Below, in pieces: positions 26,821 to 35,334 of a stretch of 64,000 bases of DNA (its first letter is position 1; every line of letters starts with the position of its first letter). Source of the DNA: Sphingomonas sp. PP-CE-1G-424 (lineage in GTDB: Bacteria; Pseudomonadota; Alphaproteobacteria; Sphingomonadales; Sphingomonadaceae). The notes beneath the pieces were generated by a model that saw only the letters and a list, made by a program, of their open reading frames with translations, made no database searches and was not told where the DNA came from. The stretch lies in the NCBI RefSeq assembly GCF_004341085.1, contig NZ_SLXW01000006.1, forward strand, positions 62,001 through 126,000, read 5' to 3'. Made by a program: the position numbers and the translations under genes.

Positions 26821-29214
26821 ATGCGCAGAGTGATCCTGTTTGCGTTGTGCGCACTCGCGCCCAATGCAGCGCTGGCGCGGGACTATACGGTCGAGGACCT
26901 TCTTGGGCTCGAAAGCTACGGCGAAGTCGCAATTGCAAAGCCTGAGAAGCTCGTGCTCGTCGAGAAGCGACGTCCCTACGCGGACGCGGCAGACTTCGGC
27001 TATGGTGCGCAGTTCAACGGTCGCATCCTGTCCCGTATACTGGCCACCCGGACCGACCGACCCAGGTCGCTCCAGCCGCTGTTCGAGCAGTCATCGGATG
27101 CAGGGTACTGGATGGCAGGAATGTCCCCTTCGAAGGGTCGCCTCGCCGTCTATAGACTGCAGAAGAGACGGCTTACGCTTGGCGTCGTGGACCTCCGCAG
27201 TCGGGTCGTGAAATGGTTCGATCCAGCGCCCGATTTGCCAACGACGTCGCCCAATCCCGTCTGGCTCAACGACGACGAGCTCGTGTTTATTGCGATGCCA
27301 GCCCATAGGCTGCCCTCCGTACTCCTGTCGGGCAGCGCCTCCTTCGGCGACCTGAGCCGCCTGTACGCGGCACAAGCCCGCGGTGAGGCTTCGGGAACCG
27401 TGGTTTCCACAAAGAACGGGCCGGTACCAGACGCGACCGAACGCGTTCTCGTACGGGTATCCTGGCAGACCGCCGAGGTAGTCCCTCTTCTGAAGGGCGA
27501 CATCGTCGACCTCTCTTTATCGCGATCGCGCACGACCGCTGCGGTCCTGCTGGCGGGAAGGCCCGCTCTACCCGGCGGCAAGCCCATCTCGGTGAGCTTC
27601 GATGCTCGTCGTCATCAAATCGCCTTGCTCGACCTCACGGACAGAAAACGCCGCGATATAGCCGGCGACGTTATGCGCGGGTTCATGACCTGGTCGGCAG
27701 ACGACCGCCTTCTCATACTCAGACGCGACGATGCGCCCGATTGGAGCAACGGCTACTATGCCATCCTCGACAAGACCGGAACGCTCGAACGTCTCGGCGG
27801 CACCGACGTTCATGCCGATGTCGTGGAGGACGGGGGCGGGCGCATCGTCCACGCAGGCTGGGCCGGTTCCACACCTGTGGCTCTCATGAGGACTGCCTCG
27901 GGACGGTGTGCATGGATGCGACTGACGGCGGGAAAGGCGACGGACCTCGGCGTCAAGCATTCGGCACGCCCGATCGGAACAACGCTGCACAGCATGTGGC
28001 TGCTCAATGGCGAACGGCTGATCGCGGTTGGGCGCGGTCGTGACGAGCTCGTCGCCACCGATGTCATGCGAGGCCGGACCGCCCTTCTCGAGCCGTTCAA
28101 CGAGGGGTTCCGCGTGGACATGAATCCAGAACGGGTCGAGGCAATCGTCGTGAAGAAGCAAGGTTCGACGTCCGTTGTTTCGGTGACAGTATCAGGGCGC
28201 CTCGAACGACCCACGACGTTGCCTGCGGACTCGGTGCCGCTGGCCGCGGTACCGGGATTCGCCGTCGCGTGGTCGTCCGATCAGCGCAACCAGGATAGGC
28301 TGTACCTTAGCCGGACGGGAATGGAGGCAATTGAGATCGATCGATTGAACGCGCGCGTTTCCACTGTCGCCATGCCGCATATGGTCGGTCTCACATCGAA
28401 GGATTCGACCGGCACGACCCTACACCATTGGCTCATTCTCCCGCGTCGTGCGGCGGGGAAGCTTCCGATGGTGGTCACGCCCTATCCTGGCATGTCGTTC
28501 GGCGCCCTCGAGCCTGGGCAGCTCTCGGTATCACGATACGACTTGTCGACGAACGCGCTGCTCCTCGCGAGCGCTGGATACGCCGTTCTCCTTCCAAGCA
28601 TGCCCGCAGTGTACGATGGGGCCAATCCCAGCAATTACGTCGTCGCCCAAGTCGACGCAGCGGTGGACGCCGCGATCGCGGAGGGACATGTTGACGAACG
28701 CCGGGTCGGCGTTCTGGGCCACAGCTTTGGCGGATACGCTGCGCTGACTATCGCGACACGGTCGCACAGATATGCCGCCGTGGTCGCGAGCAACGGCCCA
28801 TCGGACGTGGCGGCGATGCACGGTTCGATCAGCGGGAGCGACAGGGTCCGTCTCGAGCGTGGCATACCGCTCTCATCGTCTGCAGGATGGGTGGAGGCCG
28901 GGCAGGGGGGCATGCGGTCAATGCCGGCTAAGGCCCCTTTAGCCTACGTGCACGCGAGCCCGGCTTTCCAAATGGATGGGTTGAGCAGGCCGTTGATGGT
29001 AATCGGCGGTGACCTTGATCCGGTGGATATGTCGCACTCGGAGCGCGCTTTCATGGAGGCTACCCGGGCTGGTGCCGACGCGACCCTGGTGCGCTTCTGG
29101 GGCGAAGGGCATGAGGTTTCCAGTCCTGGTAACATTCGCCAATATTGGGACCTAGTTACTGGGTTCTTCAAGCGGACCATCGGCGAAGGGGCTGCGGCCG
29201 CGCCGCACTCATAA
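26821..29214 (+). CDS. Lasso peptide isopeptidase (Atxe2-like, S9/prolyl-oligopeptidase fold)
   Basis: Start ATG 26821 follows CGGAGATAATT; the chain begins with a signal peptide (ILFALCALAPNAALA). The N-terminal half is propeller-like (WFDPAPDLPTTSPNPVWLND, FMTWSADDRLLILRRD). The C-terminal half is an alpha/beta hydrolase: VLGHSFGGYAAL with nucleophile Ser635, GGDLDPVDMSHSE (acid) and WGEGHEVSSPGN (His). Atxe2-type enzymes hydrolyse the isopeptide bond of lasso peptides and linearise them. The gene sits directly after the TonB receptor and converges on lasso genes C, B and A, as in the astexin-type clusters. Confidence 0.85.
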   Translation: MRRVILFALCALAPNAALARDYTVEDLLGLESYGEVAIAKPEKLVLVEKRRPYADAADFGYGAQFNGRILSRILATRTDRPRSLQPLFEQSSDAGYWMAGMSPSKGRLAVYRLQKRRLTLGVVDLRSRVVKWFDPAPDLPTTSPNPVWLNDDELVFIAMPAHRLPSVLLSGSASFGDLSRLYAAQARGEASGTVVSTKNGPVPDATERVLVRVSWQTAEVVPLLKGDIVDLSLSRSRTTAAVLLAGRPALPGGKPISVSFDARRHQIALLDLTDRKRRDIAGDVMRGFMTWSADDRLLILRRDDAPDWSNGYYAILDKTGTLERLGGTDVHADVVEDGGGRIVHAGWAGSTPVALMRTASGRCAWMRLTAGKATDLGVKHSARPIGTTLHSMWLLNGERLIAVGRGRDELVATDVMRGRTALLEPFNEGFRVDMNPERVEAIVVKKQGSTSVVSVTVSGRLERPTTLPADSVPLAAVPGFAVAWSSDQRNQDRLYLSRTGMEAIEIDRLNARVSTVAMPHMVGLTSKDSTGTTLHHWLILPRRAAGKLPMVVTPYPGMSFGALEPGQLSVSRYDLSTNALLLASAGYAVLLPSMPAVYDGANPSNYVVAQVDAAVDAAIAEGHVDERRVGVLGHSFGGYAALTIATRSHRYAAVVASNGPSDVAAMHGSISGSDRVRLERGIPLSSSAGWVEAGQGGMRSMPAKAPLAYVHASPAFQMDGLSRPLMVIGGDLDPVDMSHSERAFMEATRAGADATLVRFWGEGHEVSSPGNIRQYWDLVTGFFKRTIGEGAAAAPHS

Positions 29215-29245
29215 CCGGCGCAGGTCGCCAGGCAGCTGACGCAGG

Positions 29246-30955
29246 CTACCGCCAAGCCCTGAGCCAGGCTTCGCAGCTTGCCAGAAGTATCAGCGAGTGA
29301 TTGTGCAGACTATAGAACAGATGATCCGGTGTCAGCAGATGCTCCAACCGTTGTTCATCGACGATGCCACAGCTTGCCAGAACGCCGCCCAGCAGAGTCT
29401 CGCGCAGAAACTGGAGATTCGCCACCGCCGCCCTGCCGTACAAGACGGTCGCCTCCCCCTTTGAACCGCGCCGTGCGACGTCGACTGGAATTCGCGAAGC
29501 GAAGGCGCGTCTGGCGAGTCCCCGATTGAGCGACCCCGATGCCAGCATCCAGACCGGTATGGACATCGCCGCTTCCATCATAGGCTGGGAGAGCAACGGA
29601 TGATGCAGGGGCATCTGGCTCGGAGTTGGGCGTTCCGAATGGAATATCTGCGCGTTGGCCAGCATCATGATGTGTAGCCGTTTGCCAGGAGGCAGACTCC
29701 ACGCATCCGCCGTCCACGGGTGTGGTTCGTTCAGGGTCGAAGACTGCCTGTCGCGAACCACCCACGGGGGAACCATGGTGTGAGACGGAATCTGCGTTTG
29801 CCTGAACCGATCCAGCTCGGCAGGAATCAGATGGTGCCAGATGGTGCTCCCGCTGCGCCGAGCATCATCGAGAAGCGAGCGCCACGCTACCCAACTGCCC
29901 AACGCCCGTCTCCGGTCGACGGCCACCAGCGGGCTTGGCGGATGGAAAAACAGGGCATCGCCCCCCTGCCCTGTCACTACAGCGTCCGCGCCCATGTCGG
30001 AGCCGGCGTCCTCAACGCTGTGTGCAAAGAGGTCGTCGAGCCCATGAAGATAGGGGTGTGCGATCTGAGGTGCGTCAAAGAAGGACCGATAGTTGGGAAA
30101 GGCATCGGACCGCTTTTCGGTCAACGGTACACCGGCATGCGCTGCGGCGGATCGGGCGTGAGGCGTCTCCTCGACGTCGCCCGCTGCGGACGTTGCGGTC
30201 ATGGCGCGCGTCATCGGAGCGATGGCGGCAAGGCTTGATGCGACGATGCTGGAATCAAGTCCGCCCGACAGCTGGACGAGTGGCCGTATGCACCCTAGCC
30301 CCGAAAGCGTCTGGTCGAGGTTGGCGCGTAGACGATCTTCTGGATCGTCCCGTCTCTCCGCGACGGTCGCCGGAGACCATATTGCCACCGGTGCATGCCG
30401 CCCGAGCAGGGAATATAGTCGGCCCGGGACGAGCCGTTCCACGCCGCGCAGGAATTTGGCCTGTATCGCAGTGGTCGGGTCGATAAGGCATCCGTGCAAT
30501 GCGTTCAGCTCAACACGGCCTGTGAACCCCGCAGCCCGCAGAAGGGGCGGATCAACCCGGTCGCACAGCAGCGATACCTCCTCGTCCGCCACCTCGTATC
30601 CAATGCCCGCACCTGAAGGGTCGGCCATCACCCCGAGATCGTCGTCCGTTTCGAAAAACGCCACGTACCGTCCCCATGAGGAGTTTGTGAGCCTTCGCGC
30701 CAACCGCTCAGTCGTTCCGCCGTCTGCGCCGGCAGGACCACCTTGCGGCGGCGTGCAACGTCCATAGAGCGTCCCGAAGATCGTGATCGCGGGGCCGAAA
30801 GCCTCGAACGATGCGCCCGGCGAGGCGAGAAAGATCTGCCGACTGCTCCGACGGACTTCCTGAAGCCCGTGCGACTTCAGGTGATCCGCGATCCGGCATG
30901 CTCGCTCGACCGCGTGATCACGTCGCGTGGTCACGACAACGAAGCGGGTGTTCAT
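29246..30955 (-). CDS. Lasso peptide macrolactam synthetase (C protein, asparagine synthetase-like)
   Basis: Start ATG 30955 overlaps the B gene stop by 4 nt (ATGA). The 569-residue protein has an N-terminal glutaminase-like domain lacking a catalytic Cys at position 2 and a C-terminal asparagine synthetase domain with the ATP-pyrophosphatase loop LVQLSGGLDSSIVASSLA and VVTGQGGDALFF. In lasso biosynthesis it adenylates the Asp/Glu side chain of the core and closes the ring on the freed N-terminus. It converges on the isopeptidase gene with only 31 bp between them. Confidence 0.9.
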   Translation of the reverse strand: MNTRFVVVTTRRDHAVERACRIADHLKSHGLQEVRRSSRQIFLASPGASFEAFGPAITIFGTLYGRCTPPQGGPAGADGGTTERLARRLTNSSWGRYVAFFETDDDLGVMADPSGAGIGYEVADEEVSLLCDRVDPPLLRAAGFTGRVELNALHGCLIDPTTAIQAKFLRGVERLVPGRLYSLLGRHAPVAIWSPATVAERRDDPEDRLRANLDQTLSGLGCIRPLVQLSGGLDSSIVASSLAAIAPMTRAMTATSAAGDVEETPHARSAAAHAGVPLTEKRSDAFPNYRSFFDAPQIAHPYLHGLDDLFAHSVEDAGSDMGADAVVTGQGGDALFFHPPSPLVAVDRRRALGSWVAWRSLLDDARRSGSTIWHHLIPAELDRFRQTQIPSHTMVPPWVVRDRQSSTLNEPHPWTADAWSLPPGKRLHIMMLANAQIFHSERPTPSQMPLHHPLLSQPMMEAAMSIPVWMLASGSLNRGLARRAFASRIPVDVARRGSKGEATVLYGRAAVANLQFLRETLLGGVLASCGIVDEQRLEHLLTPDHLFYSLHNHSLILLASCEAWLRAWR

Positions 30956-31599
30956 GGATGTCCCACCACGATCGGTAGGAAGGCGCATACCTTGTCCAGG
31001 TCGTCGTCAACGACGACGCCGTCGTGCTCGACCCAGCAGTGCGCCTCGAACGGATAGGATCGAACGCCAAACACGATCTGCGTCGTGACGCCACGACGCG
31101 CCAGGAACAAAGCCGTGATCAACGATGCCGGAAGGCAGCGTCGAGGTGTCGGGATGAACAATCTGACCCTGCGCAATGCCGTCATGGCGGAATGCAGTGC
31201 AGTCACGGTCGCTGCGTTGGGCGCCCGCCTCGTCGCGTTGTAAGAGCGACAAGGCAGGCCTCTCCGCAATCTCCACCGGGCGGTCATGATCGCAACGACC
31301 AGATCGACAGAGTCACGCAAGGTGGAGCGCTCGCAAATGTCTTCAGAGAGCACAAGCGCATGTTCGGGCCTGTGCAGATTGCTGAAGCCGCGTCCCGATC
31401 CCCGGAATGCCAACCCTGTCTCAATCAGTGCTGTCCATGCTTCCGGAACCAGATGTCGGCCGGTCTCTGGCAAGGGGATCGGTCCATCTTTGTCAGCCGC
31501 TGCTCCTACCATCGCGTGATAGCGGTCAGCTCGGACATCTAGCAGGATGGCGTCCGAGCCGATGACGACGCCATAGGCAAAATTGGATAGCGCAATCAC
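30952..31599 (-). CDS. Lasso peptide leader protease (B protein, transglutaminase-like)
   Basis: The 215-residue protein fuses an N-terminal RRE-like recognition part (SNFAYGVVIGSDAILLDVRA, residues ~5-85) to a transglutaminase-like cysteine protease with TPRRCLPASL (Cys155), PFEAHCWVEHDG (His187) and an Asp cluster at 198-200. It binds the leader and cuts it from the core. It lies 36 bp downstream of the precursor and overlaps gene C by 4 nt, giving the order A-B-C seen in the microcin J25 and caulosegnin type clusters. Confidence 0.9.
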   Translation of the reverse strand: MIALSNFAYGVVIGSDAILLDVRADRYHAMVGAAADKDGPIPLPETGRHLVPEAWTALIETGLAFRGSGRGFSNLHRPEHALVLSEDICERSTLRDSVDLVVAIMTARWRLRRGLPCRSYNATRRAPNAATVTALHSAMTALRRVRLFIPTPRRCLPASLITALFLARRGVTTQIVFGVRSYPFEAHCWVEHDGVVVDDDLDKVCAFLPIVVGHP

Positions 31600-31635
31600 A
31601 TGAATGCGGCGGCGCCCGAAGACGCCGCCGACCCT

Positions 31636-31746
31636 TCAGATATAGTTGCGCAGGGTAACGCTGTCGCGCTCTGCGACCGGCCCCATCAGCGATGCGGCGG
31701 TGACCTTGCTCGCGCGGCCTAGATCAATGAGCGAGAACGTCTTCAT
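31636..31746 (-). CDS. Lasso peptide precursor (A), predicted core ASLMGPVAERDSVTLRNYI
   Basis: Too short for standard ORF lists; read directly from the minus strand. ATG 31746 gives 36 residues: leader MKTFSLIDLGRASKVTA and core ASLMGPVAERDSVTLRNYI. The leader end LGRASKVT-A resembles astexin-type LGKASAET-R, with the conserved Thr at -2. Cutting there leaves Ala1 and Glu9 for a nine-residue ring, with a 10-residue tail ending YI. Alternatives are Ser1/Glu8 or Gly1/Asp7. A second in-frame ATG at 31752 would add MI. An AGGAAGGAA ribosome site precedes it. It lies 36 bp before the B gene. Confidence 0.85.
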   Translation of the reverse strand: MKTFSLIDLGRASKVTAASLMGPVAERDSVTLRNYI

Positions 31747-31825
31747 GATCATTTCCTTCCTGTACGCCGCACCATCGCGGCCCGGCTAATAGAGCATCAT
31801 GCGCGTCTCTATTCTTGCTATATCT

Positions 31826-32446
31826 TCAATATATTTGGCCGTGATCATCCTCGTCGACCGATGCGATCAACGCAGCGACCTGCTGCAATCGGAGCTTTGT
31901 ATGAAATCGGATTGATTTCGCAACCTGGTCATTGGCAGTCAGGCTCGCGCGTAGATCCCCCAGCTCTTCTCGCCAGTTTGGAATAATTCTGGGCTCTTCA
32001 ATACGGTAAGGGCCGAGGATATTGATGATCCGACGGATTTCGCCGGACAGAATCCTGCTTGTGGTTCGGCTTGCTACATGACTCAACACGCTCTCGACAG
32101 CTAAAGCTGGAGCTCCGTCTTCGATACTTACGCGTATGTCTTCGTCGGACTTGAGCGGGCCGTGATCTCGGTGAGCAATTTGCAACAGTGTCTCCAACAG
32201 TCGGTAAAGATCTGACAGTTCGCGCGCACCATAGCGGGGAACCGAAAACCCTCGCTCGCCTCGCCCCGCATGAACGATGCCCTCCCCTGCAAGGCGCTCG
32301 AGCGCTTCCCTGACGGGCGTCGGGCTCGTACCCAAGCCGGCCGCTATTTCCTTTACGTTGATGACAGCGCCAGGTCGCTGATCACCATTGCGCAGCCCTT
32401 GAAGTATGTGTCGTCGGACGCCCTCGACTCTTGACAATTGTCGCAA
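31826..32446 (-). CDS. GntR-family transcriptional regulator
   Basis: The 206-residue protein has the GntR winged helix at residues ~5-70 (INVKEIAAGLGTSPTPVREA, then LERLAGEGIVHAGRGERGF) and a helical C-terminal domain of FCD-like length (ELSDLYRLLETLLQIAHRD). No in-frame ATG is available; TTG 32446 is the likely start, with no stop-free ATG upstream. It is co-directional with, and 79 bp upstream of, the lasso precursor start, so it is the best candidate for control of the A-B-C operon (inference). Confidence 0.8.
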   Translation of the reverse strand: MRQLSRVEGVRRHILQGLRNGDQRPGAVINVKEIAAGLGTSPTPVREALERLAGEGIVHAGRGERGFSVPRYGARELSDLYRLLETLLQIAHRDHGPLKSDEDIRVSIEDGAPALAVESVLSHVASRTTSRILSGEIRRIINILGPYRIEEPRIIPNWREELGDLRASLTANDQVAKSIRFHTKLRLQQVAALIASVDEDDHGQIY

Positions 32447-32530
32447 GTAAGTGCCTTTCGCTTGGCAGCCAAAGAGAACTGCGGTTCCATACTTAGCCTC
32501 GAGCGGCTGAGCTGCATCAGTGCCTAAAGC

Positions 32531-33046
32531 CTATATCTTATATTCAAATTCTATCCTTACATCGCGACGCCGGGCTATCTCCGCGTAATGCTTGCTAATT
32601 ATCTGTATGATCAAACACTTTAGAGGATGGCCCTGCTCTTTTCTGATATCGAGGCAGTCGAGACCTTGTATTTCGCCAACGATACCGATAATTTTTGCTG
32701 GAAGTCCTCGGACAAACTCAGATGTCAATATTGCGGCGCGCTCGACGGAAGCGTGCGGGATCACCGGATCGTGACGCCAGGCATCGCTCGCGAGGGCTGC
32801 CTCTATGAATTCGACATTCAGGACGTCGAGGATCTGTGATAGTTCGTAAATCTTGATCTCATGACGCCGCGCCGGATCTTTATGCAGGATGCGAGCGCAT
32901 CTACTGTGGTTGATGCCGGCCAGTTCTCCGAGCCTTCGAATGCTGACACGTCTGCCGTCTACCTTGAAGAGAATATAATCAATTATAGTACGGCTGCTTG
33001 GGACGGTCTTTGGACTAGCATGCCCTGAACTGGAAATCGCACTCAC
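32531..33046 (-). CDS. Small helix-turn-helix regulator (phage-repressor-like)
   Basis: GTG 33046 is preferred because GGAGG lies 6 nt before it; the ATG at 33058 would itself contain that site. The 171-residue product has VSIRRLGELAGINHSRCARI, a Cro/CI-like helix-turn-helix, around residues 30-75, and an uncharacterised C-terminal part (IIGIVGEIQGLDCLDIRKEQ). A perfect 17-bp palindrome lies 61 bp upstream and could be its operator. It could regulate the lasso genes or the neighbouring transfer operon. Confidence 0.55.
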   Translation of the reverse strand: MSAISSSGHASPKTVPSSRTIIDYILFKVDGRRVSIRRLGELAGINHSRCARILHKDPARRHEIKIYELSQILDVLNVEFIEAALASDAWRHDPVIPHASVERAAILTSEFVRGLPAKIIGIVGEIQGLDCLDIRKEQGHPLKCLIIQIISKHYAEIARRRDVRIEFEYKI

Positions 33047-33106
33047 GGGATCCTCCATATCTGAACGAAGGATTCCACGCGTTGACCGCAGTGCGCAACC
33101 TTAATC

Positions 33107-33123
33107 GATGCCAATTTGGCATC
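33107..33123. promoter_or_regulatory. 17-bp palindrome, candidate operator of the HTH regulator
   Basis: GATGCCA (33107-33113) and TGGCATC (33117-33123) form a perfect inverted repeat around ATT, upstream of the HTH gene. Such a dyad suits a dimeric repressor. No second copy was noticed by eye in the window. Confidence 0.45.
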
Positions 33124-34089
33124 ATTGCAGCCCGCCCTCAGACGTTGGCTGCCGGTCGTTTTGTCTATCAACGATATCTCTGATGCGCTGTTATCTTACG
33201 AGGTGCGCGACTTCTGCGCCGCGCAAGTAAGCTTGTGAGGCTCGTCCTTTGTATTTTTCAGGCCGAACGTACTGAGCATACACGGGCAGATCGTGCGATA
33301 TACATCAAGGCTCAACTGACGCGGCCCGAAATCGAGCGGATCATGATCGCCGGCTTGATGCCGACGAACAGGACGCCGCCGAGTTCGAAAGGGCACTCTG
33401 CCTCGTCCGCCGGTGGATCTGAGCGCGCGCGATCGCAGCCTAGATTCACGGCCCGCGGATCGTATTGATCTCACCGTTTGATCTCGCCGTTGCGTGAGGC
33501 AGCGGAACGGTTGCGTGCCATTTCCGGAGGGACGAAGTTTACCGTAGTATTGTTTCAAACACATCAGCTTCATGCCGATGCCTTTTTGTCGCCGACCCGT
33601 GCTTTTCAGCGTAATTAGGCGGCGGGTCCTGCCTCACCGGAAGACATGGCGGTTCGAGTTGAAGCTTTTTGTCTCGCAAACTGTCCTGAACGTTCAGCGA
33701 TCGTAATATCAAGTTTTTCGGACAATCCCGTCGTCACCAAGTGGCGGCGCCGCGACATAAATGAGGATAGCGCGAAGAGCAAGATTTGGCCCGAATCGTC
33801 CTTCCAGCCACATGTAATCAATCCGGCGAAACGACGCTTCACCTCCGCCCCGCCCGAAGCATCGTCGGTTCGACTAGCTCATATATGAGCCGGCGGGTTC
33901 GAAAAGGGGCAAAGATGTCGCACGTGCGCGACAGTTTTGCAGCCACAAGGTGAGAATCTCTTTCGTAGCGCCCGCGATGCTCCCGGAGCCTCAAGGTTCC
34001 ATGAATTTGGAGTTGCCGCTTCGATGCCACGCCACCAGCCTTTTTGTGGGCGTGCTGAAATGCGCCCGATCGAAGGGAGACTCCTTACC
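33124..34089. other. Long intergenic region between regulators and transfer operon
   Basis: About 970 bp without a supported gene. Open frames here on both strands lack ribosome sites and recognisable families. It must contain the promoter of the transfer operon. A GTCGC...GCGAC stem occurs near 33915. No relaxase nick-site motif was recognised, but an origin of transfer could be hidden here. Confidence 0.35.
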
Positions 34090-34410
34090 ATGAAGACCAT
34101 GCTTAAGATCGGCCGTCGTGCCGAGACGACCACCTTGGCGGTCATCGGCACGGCTGCTGCCGCAGTGCTGATGGCCCACCCTGCCTTCGCCGGCGCCGAC
34201 GCAACGTTCGACACCGCCCTCGCAAAATTCACGGGCTTTCTCGAAGGTTCGGGTGGCAAGATCATCACCGTCCTTTCACTGGCTGGCGGCGTCGTCGGTC
34301 TGGCATCGGGTCGCTTCTCGCTCGGCCAGGTCGCAATCCCGGTCGGCGTGGGCGTCGGTGCCGGTACCGGCATTCCGATCGTCACCTCGACCGTCACCGC
34401 CACCATCTGA
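34090..34410 (+). CDS. traA: TraA-like conjugative pilin
   Basis: ATG 34090 follows GGGAGACTCCTTACC. The 106-residue prepilin has a long leader (TTTLAVIGTAAAAVLMAHPAFA, ending in a signal peptidase-like AFA-G site) and a mature part with two hydrophobic helices (IITVLSLAGGVVGLASG; VAIPVGVGVGAGTGI), as in F-type pilins. It is the first gene of the transfer operon and is followed by a strong hairpin, fitting a need for high pilin output. Confidence 0.75.
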   Translation: MKTMLKIGRRAETTTLAVIGTAAAAVLMAHPAFAGADATFDTALAKFTGFLEGSGGKIITVLSLAGGVVGLASGRFSLGQVAIPVGVGVGAGTGIPIVTSTVTATI

Positions 34411-34418
34411 ACCGGCCC

Positions 34419-34451
34419 GGTGCCGGCGTTGATAGCAGCTTCGCCGGCACC
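34419..34451 (+). terminator. Perfect 10-bp hairpin after the pilin gene
   Basis: GGTGCCGGCG (34419-34428) pairs with CGCCGGCACC (34442-34451) over a 13-nt loop, followed by GTCTTTG. It lies between traA and traL and probably acts as a partial terminator or mRNA 3'-end stabiliser, raising pilin mRNA over the rest of the operon. Confidence 0.6.
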
Positions 34452-34469
34452 GTCTTTGAAGGTGGCGTG

Positions 34470-34760
34470 ATGTCAGCCGATAAGTACGTGATCCCATCGC
34501 ACCTCGACGATCCTGAGCTGATCGGGTTCTGGACGCTCGACGAGTTCCTCGCGATGGTTATCCCCTTCACTTGGGGGATCCTGTCCCAACACATCGTCAT
34601 CGGGATCGGCTTAGCCGTCCTAGGCTGGTGGGCCCTTAGGAGGGCAAAGGCGGGACGGGCAACGTCGTGGCTGATTCATCTGGCGTATTGGCATCTGCCA
34701 GGCGGCTTCCCGTCGCTGCGCGCCACGCCACCTTCCTACCTCCGACTAATGGTGGGCTGA
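34470..34760 (+). CDS. traL: TraL pilus assembly protein
   Basis: The 96-residue protein begins YVIPSHLDDPELIGFWTLDE, the conserved TraL opening, followed by membrane segments (FLAMVIPFTWGIL; IGIGLAVLGWWAL) and the closing LPxxFPSLRATPPSYLR. It is a small inner-membrane component of the F-type secretion machine, VirB3-like. ATG 34470 is chosen over GTG 34467. It follows the traA hairpin, and traE begins 1 bp after it. Confidence 0.88.
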   Translation: MSADKYVIPSHLDDPELIGFWTLDEFLAMVIPFTWGILSQHIVIGIGLAVLGWWALRRAKAGRATSWLIHLAYWHLPGGFPSLRATPPSYLRLMVG

Positions 34761-34761
34761 C

Positions 34762-35334
34762 ATGGATTTTTCCTACCAGCACGCGCAAAGCCAGCGCGTC
34801 CTTCGCCAGCGTAATGTCCTCGGTATAGCCGCACTGGTTCTTGCCGGTTTTGTTGCGCTCCTGCTCCTGATGTCGGCGACACGTAGCCGCGAAATCGTGC
34901 TGCAGCCTGTTCTTGGCTCGCCGGTCACGCTGTCCACGTCGGGTGTCTCGCGCGAGTATCTGGAGCTTGTGACCCGCGACACGGCCGTGCTGACGCTTAA
35001 CCGCACGCCGAGCAGCCTCGACTATTGGATTAAGTCGGTTCTCGCGATCGTCTCGCCCAAGTCGCAGGGCAAGATCAAAGCCGACCTCCTCAAGATCGTC
35101 GATGAGCAGCGCGGCTCCAGCATGTCGCAGTATTTTACGCTCGAGGGCATGGAGATCGACCCCAAGGCGCTCCAGTCCACCGTGTCGGGCAAGCTCAACA
35201 CGGTCATCGGCCAGAAAATCGTGTCATCCGAGCAGCGGACCTTTGTCTACGACTGGGAATATGCCGGCATGACCTTGAAGCTCGTCGGCTTCAGCATGGT
35301 CCAACCCAAGACCCGTCCGGGAGCTGCGATGTGA
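34762..35334 (+). CDS. traE: TraE pilus assembly protein
   Basis: The 190-residue protein has an N-terminal cytoplasmic tail, one membrane helix (VLGIAALVLAGFVALLLLMS) and a periplasmic VirB8-like domain (SGVSREYLELVTRDTAVLTL; YFTLEGMEIDP). This is the TraE architecture. It forms part of the inner-membrane platform. Its stop overlaps the traK start by 4 nt. Confidence 0.88.
   Translation: MDFSYQHAQSQRVLRQRNVLGIAALVLAGFVALLLLMSATRSREIVLQPVLGSPVTLSTSGVSREYLELVTRDTAVLTLNRTPSSLDYWIKSVLAIVSPKSQGKIKADLLKIVDEQRGSSMSQYFTLEGMEIDPKALQSTVSGKLNTVIGQKIVSSEQRTFVYDWEYAGMTLKLVGFSMVQPKTRPGAAM

Noticed and set aside
33196-33573. Minus-strand open frame (125 codons) and overlapping plus-strand frame 33235-33468
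   Set aside because: Arg/Ser/Pro-rich composition typical of shadow frames in GC-rich DNA, no start signal, no recognisable domain.
33124-34089. Possible origin of transfer
   Set aside because: Only one weak inverted repeat near 33915; no nick motif, relaxase gene or iteron set seen, so not annotated.
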